From Paulinella micropora (taxonomy: Eukaryota > Cercozoa > Imbricatea > Euglyphida), in the NCBI GenBank assembly GCA_009731375.1, contig BJOX01000160.1, positions 701,852 to 744,868 on the forward strand: 43,017 nt of DNA. Reading direction: 5' to 3'. Made by a program: the position numbers and the translations under genes. How positions within the stretch are numbered: position 1 is the stretch's first letter; each line of letters starts with the position of its first letter. Under the pieces are notes generated by a model, which saw only the letters and a program-made list of their open reading frames with translations, was not told where the DNA came from and did no database searches. This document shows positions 22,972 to 31,530 of the stretch, one piece after another.

Positions 22972-25962
22972 TCACGGGGCCCGCAGCACGGCCGTCTCTT
23001 GGAAGTCGTCTGCCCCGCCGTCGTCGGCCTCCGCGGGCGGCAGGAACAGCATCCGGGCGCGCGCCTCCGGCGGCAAGCACCACCGCCAGCCCAGGGCACT
23101 GCCTAAGAGCAACCACGCGTCCGAGAGGTCCTGTGCACCCTGCTTGGGCAGCCGGTCGGGCCCTTCCACCACGGCCACCGCCGCCAGCAGCAACGCGTGC
23201 GTAGTACACGAACCCTCGTCTCCTTGGAGAGTAGGCGTCTCCCGCGGGTACACGTAGCAACCCAGGCTGGCCTCGGTCAGCCCGGCCTCCGCTAGGCCTA
23301 GCAGACGGGCCAGGCGCTGCCCGTGCTGGTCCCGCAAGGCCAACCCGCGGCAGACATGCTGGAGCAGCTGGTAAGTGCCAGACCGGCTGCCGTTGGGGTC
23401 CCAAAGAGTGAGCTTCACGGTGTTGCCTGCCCGTTGTTTGCAGAGCAGGAAAGCGTGTTCGTGTGACGAGCACACGTACACCGTAAAGTCCGTTTCCGGC
23501 ACTTGGGGCTCGGGACCGCTGTGGTCCCCGTAATGGTAGGTATGTGGCCAAACTCCGAACCCTAGGTGGATCGAGACGGGACAGAGCTTCCCGGGGCAGT
23601 GCCAGCCAGGGTCTAGCTCGCGCAACAGGGACAGAGCGACACAGAGGCGTCGCAGGGCCGTGTGTTCGTGGCCGCCCACGTCGGCCTGGCCGCTGTACAG
23701 GAGAGCTTCCCCCGCCGCGGAGACAATGGGGTTTAGGCGGGCGTCAAACACGCCCAGGGCCCCTACCAGCAGGCTGCGCAGGGTCAGCACCCGTCGGTCC
23801 CGCGCCTCGTCGTCCGACCACCGCAGCTTCCTGTCCCAGCCCAGCTGCTGCCAACGGAAGCGGCACTCCGGCTCTGTCCCTTCGTGCCCTGCGCCTGCTA
23901 GCGGAACGACGGGCCGGGGGGGCTTGAGCAGGTAGGGCGGCCGGCGATCCAGGACTACCTCGGTGGACTCCCAAAACTCATAATACTTATTCAGGTTGGC
24001 TACCGTCTTCCGGAACGGACGGAGCCACCTCGCGAGCACGCTCCGAAACTTGGCTTCTGCTGCCTGCCGGTCAAGGGCGTTCAGTGGGAGTTCGGCTGCG
24101 TAGCCTACCCGCCCATCTCGCAGGCGCAGTAACTGCAGGGGCCTGTGCGCCCATTGAGCGCAGATGTCATGCATTCTCTCGTCCAAGCACAGAGGGGCCG
24201 GCCATTCATCCTCTACCAGAAGGTCGGGCTCCTGCAGCGCAGCCCCGTCCTCGGTCAGCAGCGGCCACAGCGGCAGAGAGCGCCGGAGATGGGGATTCAG
24301 GAGTCCGTTCCCGTGGAAAAAGAAGAAGTAGCGGGGTCCGGCGGGCGAGCGGGGCTGTCTCCTCACGTATTCGATTCGGGTAACTCGGATAGCCATGGCC
24401 TGGCCTAGGGCTGACAACTTCCCCCTCCAGCCCACCTCCCGCAGTCCACTGTCTTCGTCCGCAGCTACGTCTTCGTCCGCAGCTACGTCTTCGTCCGCAG
24501 CTACGTCTTCGTCCGCAGCTACGTCGTCGTCGTCCGTGGCTACTTCGTCGTCCAGGCCTACGCCGAATTTGAAGCTGCTGGCACACGCGATGGCCAGGTC
24601 GTGCTCCAGGAGTACGAGCGGCTCACCCCAAGGCGAGGTCCCCCGCTCCAAGCCGTCTACCTCCGACCGCAGGACCTGGGGCCAAAAGTTGTAGGGCCGA
24701 GGCAAGGGACGGACGGCGGGGGGCGGCGCGGGCGGCAGGTTGGCGCTGGCCAGGTCGTCCGGCCCCGGGAGCTCGCCGGGGAGCCCTCGTAGCTGGCGCC
24801 CTCCCGCGCGGTGTAGCGCGAGCAGCAGGCAGTAGATCCAGACCCTGGCCGTGGAGTGCTCCTCCGCTCCACGCCTGGCCCCGAACAGACGTTGCAGGGC
24901 TGCATAGCCGTCCGTGCCCGGTTCTGCGCTCTCAAACGGGCCGAGCCCCGGCCGGCAAAGGCGCAACACTTCCTGGCAGACCGTGGACCAGTTCTTCAGC
25001 TCCGAGTCGCTCGGCCTCCCCGCGCCCTCCTCCCGCGCCAGGCGATAGAGTTCGTACAGCGGTTCGCCGGCCATCAGCAACTGCGGCGCGAGTTCCGTCA
25101 GCAACGGCGGCGCGAGTTCCGTAGGAGTGGGCAAGAGGGGGAGCCAGGCGGCCATCTCCTGCGCCAGCCCCTCGCGGTAGCGCTGGCGGCAGCACGGGCG
25201 CCCTGGCGGGGCTCCGAGGTGCAGCTGTTCGTAGAGCCTCTCCTCTTGCTTCTGCCGGGCCTGCCAGAGGCGTTGTCCAGACTGGCGCGTACGCCTGCCT
25301 AGCGGCTGCGTGCCCGTTGGCGGTGGTGGCCCGCCGCCGCCCTGGCTGTTCTGCCTGCGTGCGGTCTTCAGCCTCAGGTAGTAGACGCAGCGGCGGACTG
25401 CCTCGCGCTCGGCGGGCCGGTAATAATGAGTGACCAGACGGGCGCTGAGTTGAGCAGGGAGCGCGTCGGGGAGCGCGACGGGGGGGCCGCCCTCCGCTGC
25501 GCCCAGCTCGGCCCGTAGGCTCGCCACCAGCGGGTCGGTAAGCTCGTCGCCCGTCGGCAGCGAGTCTAGGCTAGCTCGCAGCGAGTCTAGGCTAGCTTGC
25601 AGCGCTGCCTGCGGGTCGTGCCGCCTGGCTTTCTTGCGTGGCCTGGCCTGCTTGTCACACTCACACGCGGCTCCGTAGGGTTTGGGCAGTACCTTGGCCT
25701 CACGCAGAGGTAGCTGGACCTTGACCAAGACACCTGCCTGACTACCCAGAGCCGCCACGACGCGTGCAGGCACGGGGCCGTTCGCGGCCTCTTCCCAGCT
25801 GACCTCCACTTCCTGCACCCCGACGTCTGCCTGCATCCCGACGTCCGGGCTCCCTGGCCCAGCGCTCCGTGTTTTTCCTCTTCCTCGGTGGCGCCGCTGG
25901 CCTGCCTGCCGGAAGCGGTCATCTTCCCTTCCTTCCCTCCTCCCCCCCGCCGCACCCCCCAC
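22972..25962 (-). CDS. 996-residue protein with C-terminal Ulp1/adenain-like cysteine protease
   Basis: The largest gene of the island. Residues 1-110 are basic and low-complexity. The middle is unrecognised, with a (VAADED)4 acidic repeat (24453-24524) and conserved-looking blocks (YNFWPQVLRSEVDGLE, YFFFFHGNGLLNPHLRRS, LRWSDDEARDRR). The C-terminal 170 residues show a clan CE peptidase: HAFLLCKQ (H836), LTLWDPNG (D855) and LQGDEGSCTTHA (Q913, C919). The Q-x5-C spacing and 18 residues between His and Asp are those of Ulp1/SENP, adenain and the poxvirus/asfarvirus maturation proteases. The C919 codon is at 23206-23208. It may cleave virion polyproteins or ubiquitin-like conjugates. The large N-terminal extension is unusual for the maturation-protease role. 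The start codon is the first of several possible. Confidence 0.75.
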   Translation of the reverse strand: MGGAAGGRREGREDDRFRQAGQRRHRGRGKTRSAGPGSPDVGMQADVGVQEVEVSWEEAANGPVPARVVAALGSQAGVLVKVQLPLREAKVLPKPYGAACECDKQARPRKKARRHDPQAALQASLDSLRASLDSLPTGDELTDPLVASLRAELGAAEGGPPVALPDALPAQLSARLVTHYYRPAEREAVRRCVYYLRLKTARRQNSQGGGGPPPPTGTQPLGRRTRQSGQRLWQARQKQEERLYEQLHLGAPPGRPCCRQRYREGLAQEMAAWLPLLPTPTELAPPLLTELAPQLLMAGEPLYELYRLAREEGAGRPSDSELKNWSTVCQEVLRLCRPGLGPFESAEPGTDGYAALQRLFGARRGAEEHSTARVWIYCLLLALHRAGGRQLRGLPGELPGPDDLASANLPPAPPPAVRPLPRPYNFWPQVLRSEVDGLERGTSPWGEPLVLLEHDLAIACASSFKFGVGLDDEVATDDDDVAADEDVAADEDVAADEDVAADEDSGLREVGWRGKLSALGQAMAIRVTRIEYVRRQPRSPAGPRYFFFFHGNGLLNPHLRRSLPLWPLLTEDGAALQEPDLLVEDEWPAPLCLDERMHDICAQWAHRPLQLLRLRDGRVGYAAELPLNALDRQAAEAKFRSVLARWLRPFRKTVANLNKYYEFWESTEVVLDRRPPYLLKPPRPVVPLAGAGHEGTEPECRFRWQQLGWDRKLRWSDDEARDRRVLTLRSLLVGALGVFDARLNPIVSAAGEALLYSGQADVGGHEHTALRRLCVALSLLRELDPGWHCPGKLCPVSIHLGFGVWPHTYHYGDHSGPEPQVPETDFTVYVCSSHEHAFLLCKQRAGNTVKLTLWDPNGSRSGTYQLLQHVCRGLALRDQHGQRLARLLGLAEAGLTEASLGCYVYPRETPTLQGDEGSCTTHALLLAAVAVVEGPDRLPKQGAQDLSDAWLLLGSALGWRWCLPPEARARMLFLPPAEADDGGADDFQETAVLRAP
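24453..24524. repeat. four 18-bp coding minisatellite units
   Basis: The plus-strand unit CTTCGTCCGCAGCTACGT is repeated exactly four times and encodes (DVAADE) on the minus strand within the 996-residue protein. It is followed by degenerate CGTCGT units. Identical units indicate recent expansion and probable length variation. Confidence 0.9.
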
Positions 25963-26349
25963 CGGCAGCGTAGGCGGGGGTCTGTGTTCCCTTCCCCTCT
26001 CCTCCTCCCCTCAGCGGGGCAGGGGACGGCGACAGGCGACGGGGGTAAGGTGCCCTGCTAGCGCTAGCAAGCTCGCCTGCCTGCGTGGACCCCGGCTGGC
26101 GTGGCCCGGCCGAAGGCGGGCCTTCTTCCCTTGAGTCCGGACCAGCCCGGCTACCACCAATACACAGGCTAGCTAGGTCGGCCACGAGTGGTCCATTTAA
26201 TTATTAGCTCTGCTGGCTAAAGGCCGGAGTACAGGCCCGAGAGCGCGGAAGAGAGCCAGCACGGCCGGCTGAACCCGGCCTCGGACACGCACCCCCCCCC
26301 CCCGTCCGCCCGCAACCGTGTCTGGGGGGGGGGGGGGGCGCCGGGAAGC
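25963..26349. other. intergenic region upstream of the 996-residue gene
   Basis: 387 bp with a C-run near 26290-26302 and a G-run near 26323-26337 that can pair, and a relatively AT-rich patch at 26190-26215. A minus frame 26185-25919 is open (MADLASLCIGG) but has only biased composition and overlaps the next gene start. It could be an upstream frame or filler. Confidence 0.4.
26196..26201 (-). terminator. ATTAAA poly(A) signal
   Basis: Minus-strand ATTAAA (within AATTAAATGG) 149 nt after the stop at 26350, in the only AT-rich patch of this spacer. Confidence 0.45.
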
Positions 26350-26727
26350 TTAGGCAGCAGAGCCAGCCTGGCCCCCGGGCTGTTGGCTCGGCACGCCTGG
26401 CGAGGCCGCGGCGGGTTCAGCACCGCCGGCGTTCGCCACTTCGGTCTTCTGCCGCTTGGCCGGGGGTTCACCGCTCTCGCCGCCACCGCGGCTGAGCCCC
26501 CGCTGGCCGCCCGCGGGCCCCCGCAGCGCAGCCAACACTTCTTGTTGCAGGACGGTCCAGTCCAGGCCCTCGACCGGTCCGTCCCTCCGCAGGAACGCCT
26601 TGAGCCTAGCCTCAGCCTCGCTGATCACCTCCTGGCGCACCCGGTCCCAGATGACACTGCTTGCCGCGGCCGTCGTACAGCGCGCGCTCTGTTCCTCTAG
26701 GTCCTGGACCCGCGTCGGAGCTTTCAT
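26350..26727 (-). CDS. small viral protein with nuclear signal and helical N-terminus
   Basis: 125 residues from the ATG at 26725-26727. The open frame continues upstream to 26823, but that part is the copia tail read in another frame. The helical N-terminus is RVQDLEEQSARCTTAAA, VRQEVISEAEARLKAFLRR, WTVLQQEVLAALRG. It is followed by a Gly-rich part, PPAKRQKTEV (c-Myc-like nuclear localisation signal) and a Pro/Ala/Gln tail. The family is unknown. It is the last gene of the island, about 30 bp from copia sequence, so its promoter would be host or copia DNA unless the gene is truncated. Confidence 0.6.
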   Translation of the reverse strand: MKAPTRVQDLEEQSARCTTAAASSVIWDRVRQEVISEAEARLKAFLRRDGPVEGLDWTVLQQEVLAALRGPAGGQRGLSRGGGESGEPPAKRQKTEVANAGGAEPAAASPGVPSQQPGGQAGSAA

Positions 26728-26756
26728 CAAACCTTCATCTGTCTCCACTTTATGGT

Positions 26757-27440
26757 GGGTCACTCCCCCTTTGAAGCGGTGGGCTTCTTCTTGACAGACT
26801 TCTTCTTCTTGATTGGCGGGCATGGTGCAGCCGTCGAGCCAGTCGGTGGAATCGAGTCCTCGTCGTCCTTGAGGTAATCCTCGAGCCGGACGGTGAATTG
26901 ATCCACGAGAGCGCGGAACTGCGGGGTCGGCAGCGGCTTGGTGAAGGCATCGGTGAGGTTGTCAGCGACGGGATATAACGAACAGCAACGCGTTTTCCCC
27001 TTACTTGCTCAACAACGTAGTGATGTTTAATGTCCAAGTGACGAGAGCGCGGGCCACCCAATCCATTCGACGAAACCGTAATCGATCCGCGATTGTCCTC
27101 ATGTATTACCGTCGGCTGCGGAACCGGAATGTTCAGCTCACGCAAGAAGCTCTGTACAGCAATCGCAGTGCGTGTACAGTTGGATAACGCAATCACTTCC
27201 GCATCCATCGTCGACAGAGCCACGGTGGATTGTCGCCGAGAGTTCCAGTGAACTGGGCCAGTCAGCATGTGAATCTCTCCGTTACGGGACCGGCGCGTGA
27301 AGCGACAATTGCCGAAGTCGGAGTCCGAATACGAATTGAATTCAAAAGTTGCTGGGTCCACGTTTGCCGGAAAGAACAACCCTCGCTCTTCTCGCAGGTG
27401 TCGGTACAAGGAGAGACATCGATGGCAACGTCGGTACTCA
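26757..27440 (-). pseudogene. copia RNase H and polyprotein C-terminus, to the polypurine tract
   Basis: The minus frame contains YSDSDFGNC (the SDADWAGC-type start of copia RNase H), MLTGPVHWNSRRQSTVALST, AEVIALSNC, IHEDNRGSI and RSRHLDIKHHYV. These are all canonical copia RNase H blocks. A one-base shift near 26975 then moves to the frame reading LTDAFTKPLPTPQF, ending in a Lys-rich tail and a TGA at 26757-26759. The last codons overlap AAAGGGGGAGTG, a typical copia polypurine tract, but no LTR follows: the GC-rich island begins instead. It is part of the element at 26757-30845. Confidence 0.8.
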
Positions 27441-27489
27441 GAATATAGTTGATGGAAAGAGGTCTAGAAAGCCTCGTCCACCTCATCAC

Positions 27490-28690
27490 GCATCTCACTC
27501 TGTGTCACTCTGTGCGTCTAGCTTTGGGTGATGACAACGACGACTACGACAAAGACAACGGCTACGATGCTTCGTCAGCTTTTGATGACTCTGACACTGA
27601 CTCTTTTTGTTTATTTACCCGTCTGCTCCGACTCCCTGAAAAGCAGAAAAGGACTGATCCCAACATCATGGCTGCTCGTAAGAATGAGATTGATGGATGT
27701 ATAAAGCTAATTTTGTTCGTTGGGCTACTAGGGAGGACGCACGACGAGCTAACATCACACCGGTGCACACCGGATTCGTGGACGCAATCAAACAAAACGA
27801 GTCGACTGGTGAGACAAGCTACAAGTCTAGGCTTGTACTGCGAGGGGATAGAATGAATGAATATGAACACTATAGCGCCTACGAGACGACGACACCTGCG
27901 CATCATTGGACGCTCTTGTTGCTCTGTGCCGTCATGGTCGGTCTTGGACTGCTGCTTAAGGTCATCAACTTCAGCCAGGCGTTTATACATGCTGATATGG
28001 AGGACGTTGTTTTTGCTGTACCGCCTGAAGAATTCAGGAAGGTCGGCGAACCCTGGGCTATTTGGCTGGTTTTTGAAGGCCCTATATGGATCCCCACAAG
28101 CGGGGAGGCGATGGCATGACTTCGTGGCTCGGTTCTTGCGCCTCATTTGATATATACAATCTACTGTGGACCCGTGTGTCTTCTATCTTTTAGGCAAGGA
28201 CAAGAACTTCCCACCTTCTTTCGTCCGTAGTTCCAAATCGCTTCCATGGGTACTGTTGCTGAAAACTGACGACATGTTAGTTTTCTGCATGCTTGACGTG
28301 CAGTATGAAAACCTGAAGCGCAAACTCGACGAGCATGGATTTCGCTACAAGGCGTTGGGGAACGTAAAAGTTTTCACCGGTTTGCAATTCAAACGTTTCA
28401 ACTCGGGACTGTTGGTTCACCAACGAGCCTACATTCGTGGTCTCCTGCGTGATCGTGGCTATGCTAACGCGAATCCCACACCGACCCCTGCTACTGTACA
28501 GGAGCCGGCACCTGCAGCCCCCGAGTGCCCTCTGCGTCAATGGACCCTACCTAAGCTAACTGGTGAACTTATATGGCCAGCGTCCATGTCACAGCCACAC
28601 ATTTCACTTGCTGTTAACAGGCTGAGCGTCTTCGGGCATCAGGCTCCTGACATCGCCTACGCCATGGTTGGTCGCTTTCGAACGAGCTAA
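27490..28690 (+). pseudogene. copia reverse transcriptase, inverted relative to its element
   Basis: Plus-strand frames read as a copia RT_2 domain: AARKNEID, DAIKQNESTGETSYKSRLVLRGDRM, AYETTTPAHHWTLLLLC, INFSQAFIHADM, VPPEEF, ALYGSPQAGRRWHDFVARFL, KTDDMLVFCM (the YVDD position, with the first residues altered), FTGLQFKR, GHQAPDIAYAM. Two frame changes (near 28080 and 28150) separate the blocks. Flanking integrase and RNase H of the same kind lie on the other strand, so this piece has been inverted. Confidence 0.8.
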
Positions 28691-28716
28691 AGGCGAACGA
28701 GGGAGTGGGTGCGAGT

Positions 28717-29574
28717 TCACAACAGAGGCAGTGTGTGTTGTAGCGGTTGGGACAGAAACCGCAAGAGGGATCGACGACGCGTCGAAGCTGGTCCCCATTC
28801 CAATATCGTACTCAGCAACGTCGTCGTGGGGCTCGTCAGTTGTCTCGAGTCATCTCCCTTCTTGTCCGTTTTATCTGGAAAATCTTCACGAGCAACCCGT
28901 GAAATTTGCGCCTCTTTTTCCCAAAAATGTACCGGTTGGTTTGGTGGGAGGTCGTCGAACGTCCAAGGTCGCTCGTTCACGCTTGCGTCGTAACCTCGTG
29001 TCGATTCGTCGAACTTCACGTTGCGTACTTCAACTATTTTCCTGGTTGTAGGGACATAGATTCGGTACAGTCTGCGAAACATGTTGTACCCAGTTAGCGT
29101 GCCAGGGATAGCCATAGGTCTCCCCTTCTTTGCGTCTTCCACTCGCACAAACGCCAGACACCCAATAGGACGTAGGAACTGTAGAGGAAACGAACGACGT
29201 AATGTTACCTCATAGGGACTGAATCCTCTGTAGGGTCCGTTGAGTATGGGAGACACCATCCTAGTTGCCCACTCCGCCAGACACATTTCCTCCCAAAACG
29301 ATTCAGGTAAATGAGCATCCAGACGAAGTGCAGTTGCACGACCTCCATTCGTTATCCATTGTCTTTCTGCCTTAGGGTTGGCTGTGGGCTCGTTGCGAGA
29401 AGTTGGCTTCAAGATAATCCCCTTCGAAGAGCTGTATTCGCGCATCAGGTTTGTTACAAACTCACCATCAGTTCGTAGTTGTTTTACCTTCCTTCCAGTT
29501 TGTGTTTCAAAGAATGCAATTGCTTTCTCCACCTTTGTCTGATAGCTAGCAGACTCACGAGTAGGACAACCCAC
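28717..29574 (-). pseudogene. copia integrase
   Basis: Integrase core with KAIAFFETQTGRK, LRTDGEF (second catalytic Asp), NPKAERQW (catalytic Glu), LPESFWEEM, GFSPYEVTLRRS and LRPIGCLAF, then the C-terminal GTLTGYNMF...YRIYVPTTRKIVEVRNVKF module. This frame starts after a shift near 29560 that separates it from the pre-integrase part. The C-terminal hinge is cut at about 28717 by the breakpoint of the inverted RT segment. Confidence 0.8.
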
Positions 29575-30325
29575 GAAAATCGATGTGGAGTGATTCCCCT
29601 ATAGAAACGTCGTTGTCGATGGGCGGGTTACCTTTATAGTATGGATTGCGAGTTGCTTTAGCCTGTAGGCAGGGAGCACACTTCGTAGGCAATAACTTTC
29701 GCCAGTTGGTACCCGTGATCGTCCTGCCGGCTCTCTTTGCCAATAATTCCATAACTTCAACGCTGCCGTGCGCAGTCATTCTGTGCCAAGTCATAGCTGA
29801 CACAGGAGCTTTTGATGTGTTTGGATTGATAGTAAAATTGACCATTGGTTTGTTGCTGTTGCGGACCAATGGGTTATATCGCGCGTTGAGATCAAGGGGC
29901 ACGTCGTCAGTCTCGTCGAGCCTGTATAGTTTATTTGGCATCATTCTTGATCGACAGATGACCATCGATGCGTCGATGTAGATTGGCGCCTTCAGCACCA
30001 CGGCTTGATTGTTTTGAAAGATTGTTGCATATCCGTAGTCGCAGTCTAACACACCAGGCGATATGATGTTGTATGGTTTAGTAGGTAAGACGTATGCATC
30101 TCGAAACACGAAGTCGTTGTGGGCGCCACTCCCTTCCACGATGGTAAAGCTTGCATCTGCTTGTGTGTCCACTTTGACTCGTTCTGGTGATAAACCAGAC
30201 AGCTTGGCCACCTTTCCACGTCTAACATTGCATAAAGGTAAAGTAGGATGTACAATAGTCCGGTTACAACCGGTGTCGAAGATAGATGTTCGCCCCCCAT
30301 TCGTTCTTGCCAGTAGCGCGCACAT
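29555..30325 (-). pseudogene. copia aspartic protease and GAG-pre-integrase domain
   Basis: Protease active site SIFDTGCNRTIV (D-T-G intact), VAKLSGLSPERV, then YIISPGVLDCDYG-like strands. The pre-integrase part is MTWHRMTAHGS with KCAPCLQAKA, the HHCC zinc motif of copia integrases. The last residues (GESLHIDFRG) carry the first integrase Asp. A run of six G at the start coincides with a frame change from the MYND-bearing frame; one base restores continuity, so the MYND finger and the protease were one polyprotein. Confidence 0.75.
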
Positions 30326-30845
30326 TGTCGCTCACCTCGTCAGGCACAACAGTTTCATCAACCAAGGTAGCACTGAACGCGCTTGCAACCAGTGACGGGT
30401 CGTACGGGATCTCACTCGGGGCCTCACCCTCCACAATATATCGTTGCATGTTGGGCTTTTCGTCGCGAAGCCAGATCTGAAGCGCCCCAAGTTTGTATTT
30501 CGGTGGAAGCTGCGGGACCGTTACTATCGGCCCGGACTCGTGAATTTCGTAGCGAGTCATTCGCTGTAAAGCAAACCACGCGTATTCAACAAGCCTAGAA
30601 CCAATGCCACAAGCGGGTAAAATTTGTTGGCGGGTAGGGTCGCGCAGTTGCTCGTTACACTTATCCTCGGCATAGGTGCAGAACCTAGAATGAGGAGCAC
30701 GATCCTTCTTACGACAGGAACGCTTACAGTAGAATACCTATTGACATTTGTCGCATCGTCGATGTCGGTTGAGCGGGGTCTCAATCTCGTCACAGTATTC
30801 ACAAAACTGTGCTGGGCTAGGGTTAGCATGGGGTGTCCCTGCCAT
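30264..30845 (-). pseudogene. MYND-type zinc finger at the N-terminus of a copia polyprotein
   Basis: From the ATG at 30843-30845 the frame reads FCEYCDE, RRCDKCQ, a TAG stop at 30738-30740, then VFYCKRSC and DRAPHSRFC. The spacing C-x2-C-x13-C-x2-C-x4-YC-x3-C-x7-H-x3-C (counting the stop as one residue) is that of MYND fingers, with the usual Trp replaced. The same frame continues through YEIHESGPIVTVPQ and LQIWLRDEKPNMQ to NEWG at 30290, where the protease frame takes over one base away. MYND fingers bind proline-rich peptides. Copia polyproteins normally carry a CCHC knuckle here, so this is an unusual arrangement. Confidence 0.65.
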
Positions 30846-31093
30846 AATCAAAGGGTTGGTGTGGTGAAGAGAGCAGTAACAACATAATTTGCTGACTGCT
30901 TGTCTGTGCCTGTGTGAACTGCTTCTGTTCTATGTTGCTGCTAGCCTGTCTGGCTGACTGCCTTCTAGTCCTAGGCCTATCTTCCTCCTCTGTCTCCTGT
31001 CCTCCTCCACAGAAAACAAACACAGACTCACTCTCTTTCTCTTCTTCGCTAGGTTCGTCTTGTTGTTCTGTGTTGTCCTCTTCCTGTGTGAGT

Positions 31094-31188
31094 TCGTTGT
31101 ATGCTATGCTATGCTATGCTACGGTATGCTATGGTATGCTAGGCTAGGCTAGGCTAGGCTATGCTATGCTATGCTATGCTATGCTAGG
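31094..31188. repeat. (TATGC)n / (TAGGC)n pentanucleotide array
   Basis: An array of TATGC units with TACGG, TATGG and TAGGC variants, about 95 bp, between the zinc-knuckle frame and the MYND-bearing frame. It interrupts the minus-strand gag reading. Confidence 0.85.
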
Positions 31189-31417
31189 CTTCGTCTGAGG
31201 CTTGCTCAGCTACTGCGACAGTGGTTCGTGGTGACTTCTTAGAGGGTTTAGTGCCTGAAAACTTTTTGGTCTTAAACCGGGGGCAATCCTTACGGGGGTG
31301 TTTCTTGCCTTTCTTGCATTCACCTTTTATGCAAGGCTTACTGCAGTCTTTGGCTACGTGTCCGGGGGAATTGCAGTTGAAGAAACGCTGTGCTTCGTCG
31401 TCCGTCTGTTGAGTCAC
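31184..31417 (-). pseudogene. copia gag zinc-knuckle region
   Basis: RFFNCNSPGHVAKDC is a CCHC knuckle in which the first Cys has become Phe. It is followed by CIKGECKKGKKHPRKDC, a second Cys/His-rich segment, and a Lys-rich tail. It belongs downstream of the gag frame at 32028-31531 but in a different phase. Knuckles of this kind bind retrotransposon RNA. The lost Cys and the frame breaks show decay. Confidence 0.65.
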
Positions 31418-31530
31418 GAATGACTTTTCAGAAGTCTTACGTTCTCCTTTAGTTCTTTCAGGGGTTTCGCCTGCCTAAAGGGTCTTTCTCTGAGTGTTCT
31501 GTTTTAATTTATGCTTAATCCAGATTTTTC

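Larger units (their letters stand above)
7480..26750. other. GC-rich island: candidate endogenous large DNA virus fragment
   Basis: From about 7.48 to 26.75 kb base composition jumps from AT-rich to extremely GC-rich, with long G or C runs. Coding is dense, on both strands and without obvious introns. Intergenic gaps are mostly a few hundred bases, and poly(A) signals sit close to stop codons. Gene content (RNA polymerase subunit, clan CE protease, kinase and pseudokinase, PD-(D/E)XK nuclease, RING-H2) fits a large eukaryotic DNA virus. Both flanks are copia DNA with no N gap at the joins, which supports genuine integration. Two 10-N joins inside the block show it was assembled from at least three contigs. 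No capsid, polymerase or packaging gene is included. Confidence 0.7.
26757..30845 (-). mobile_element. Ty1/copia element with internally inverted RT segment
   Basis: On the minus strand: MYND finger (30845-30670), protease (30325 region), pre-integrase HHCC (about 29800-29640), integrase (29574-28717), then RT on the PLUS strand (about 27490-28690), then RNase H on the minus strand (27440-26757) and the polypurine tract. Turning the 27.45-28.70 kb piece around restores the standard copia order with each domain present once, so one inversion inside one element is the simplest account. Frameshifts and stops show it is inactive. The 3' LTR is absent at the island junction. Confidence 0.75.

Noticed and set aside
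22437-23257. Plus-strand frames opposite the RING gene and protease 3' end
   Set aside because: Compositional frames in GC-rich DNA, covering an intergenic spacer and antisense of real genes.
7480-26750. Herpesvirus or nimavirus assignment
   Set aside because: GC richness and poly(A) layout are reminiscent of herpesviruses, but no herpes core gene is seen, and an RNA polymerase subunit is foreign to both groups.
7480-26750. Bacterial contamination
   Set aside because: High GC could suggest it, but AATAAA signals, RING-H2, eukaryotic-type kinase, Rpb3-type cysteines and nuclear localisation signals point to a eukaryotic virus. No Shine-Dalgarno or operon genes are seen.
31094-31188. CRISPR or satellite array
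   Set aside because: Simple 5-bp units without spacers. It is a microsatellite.
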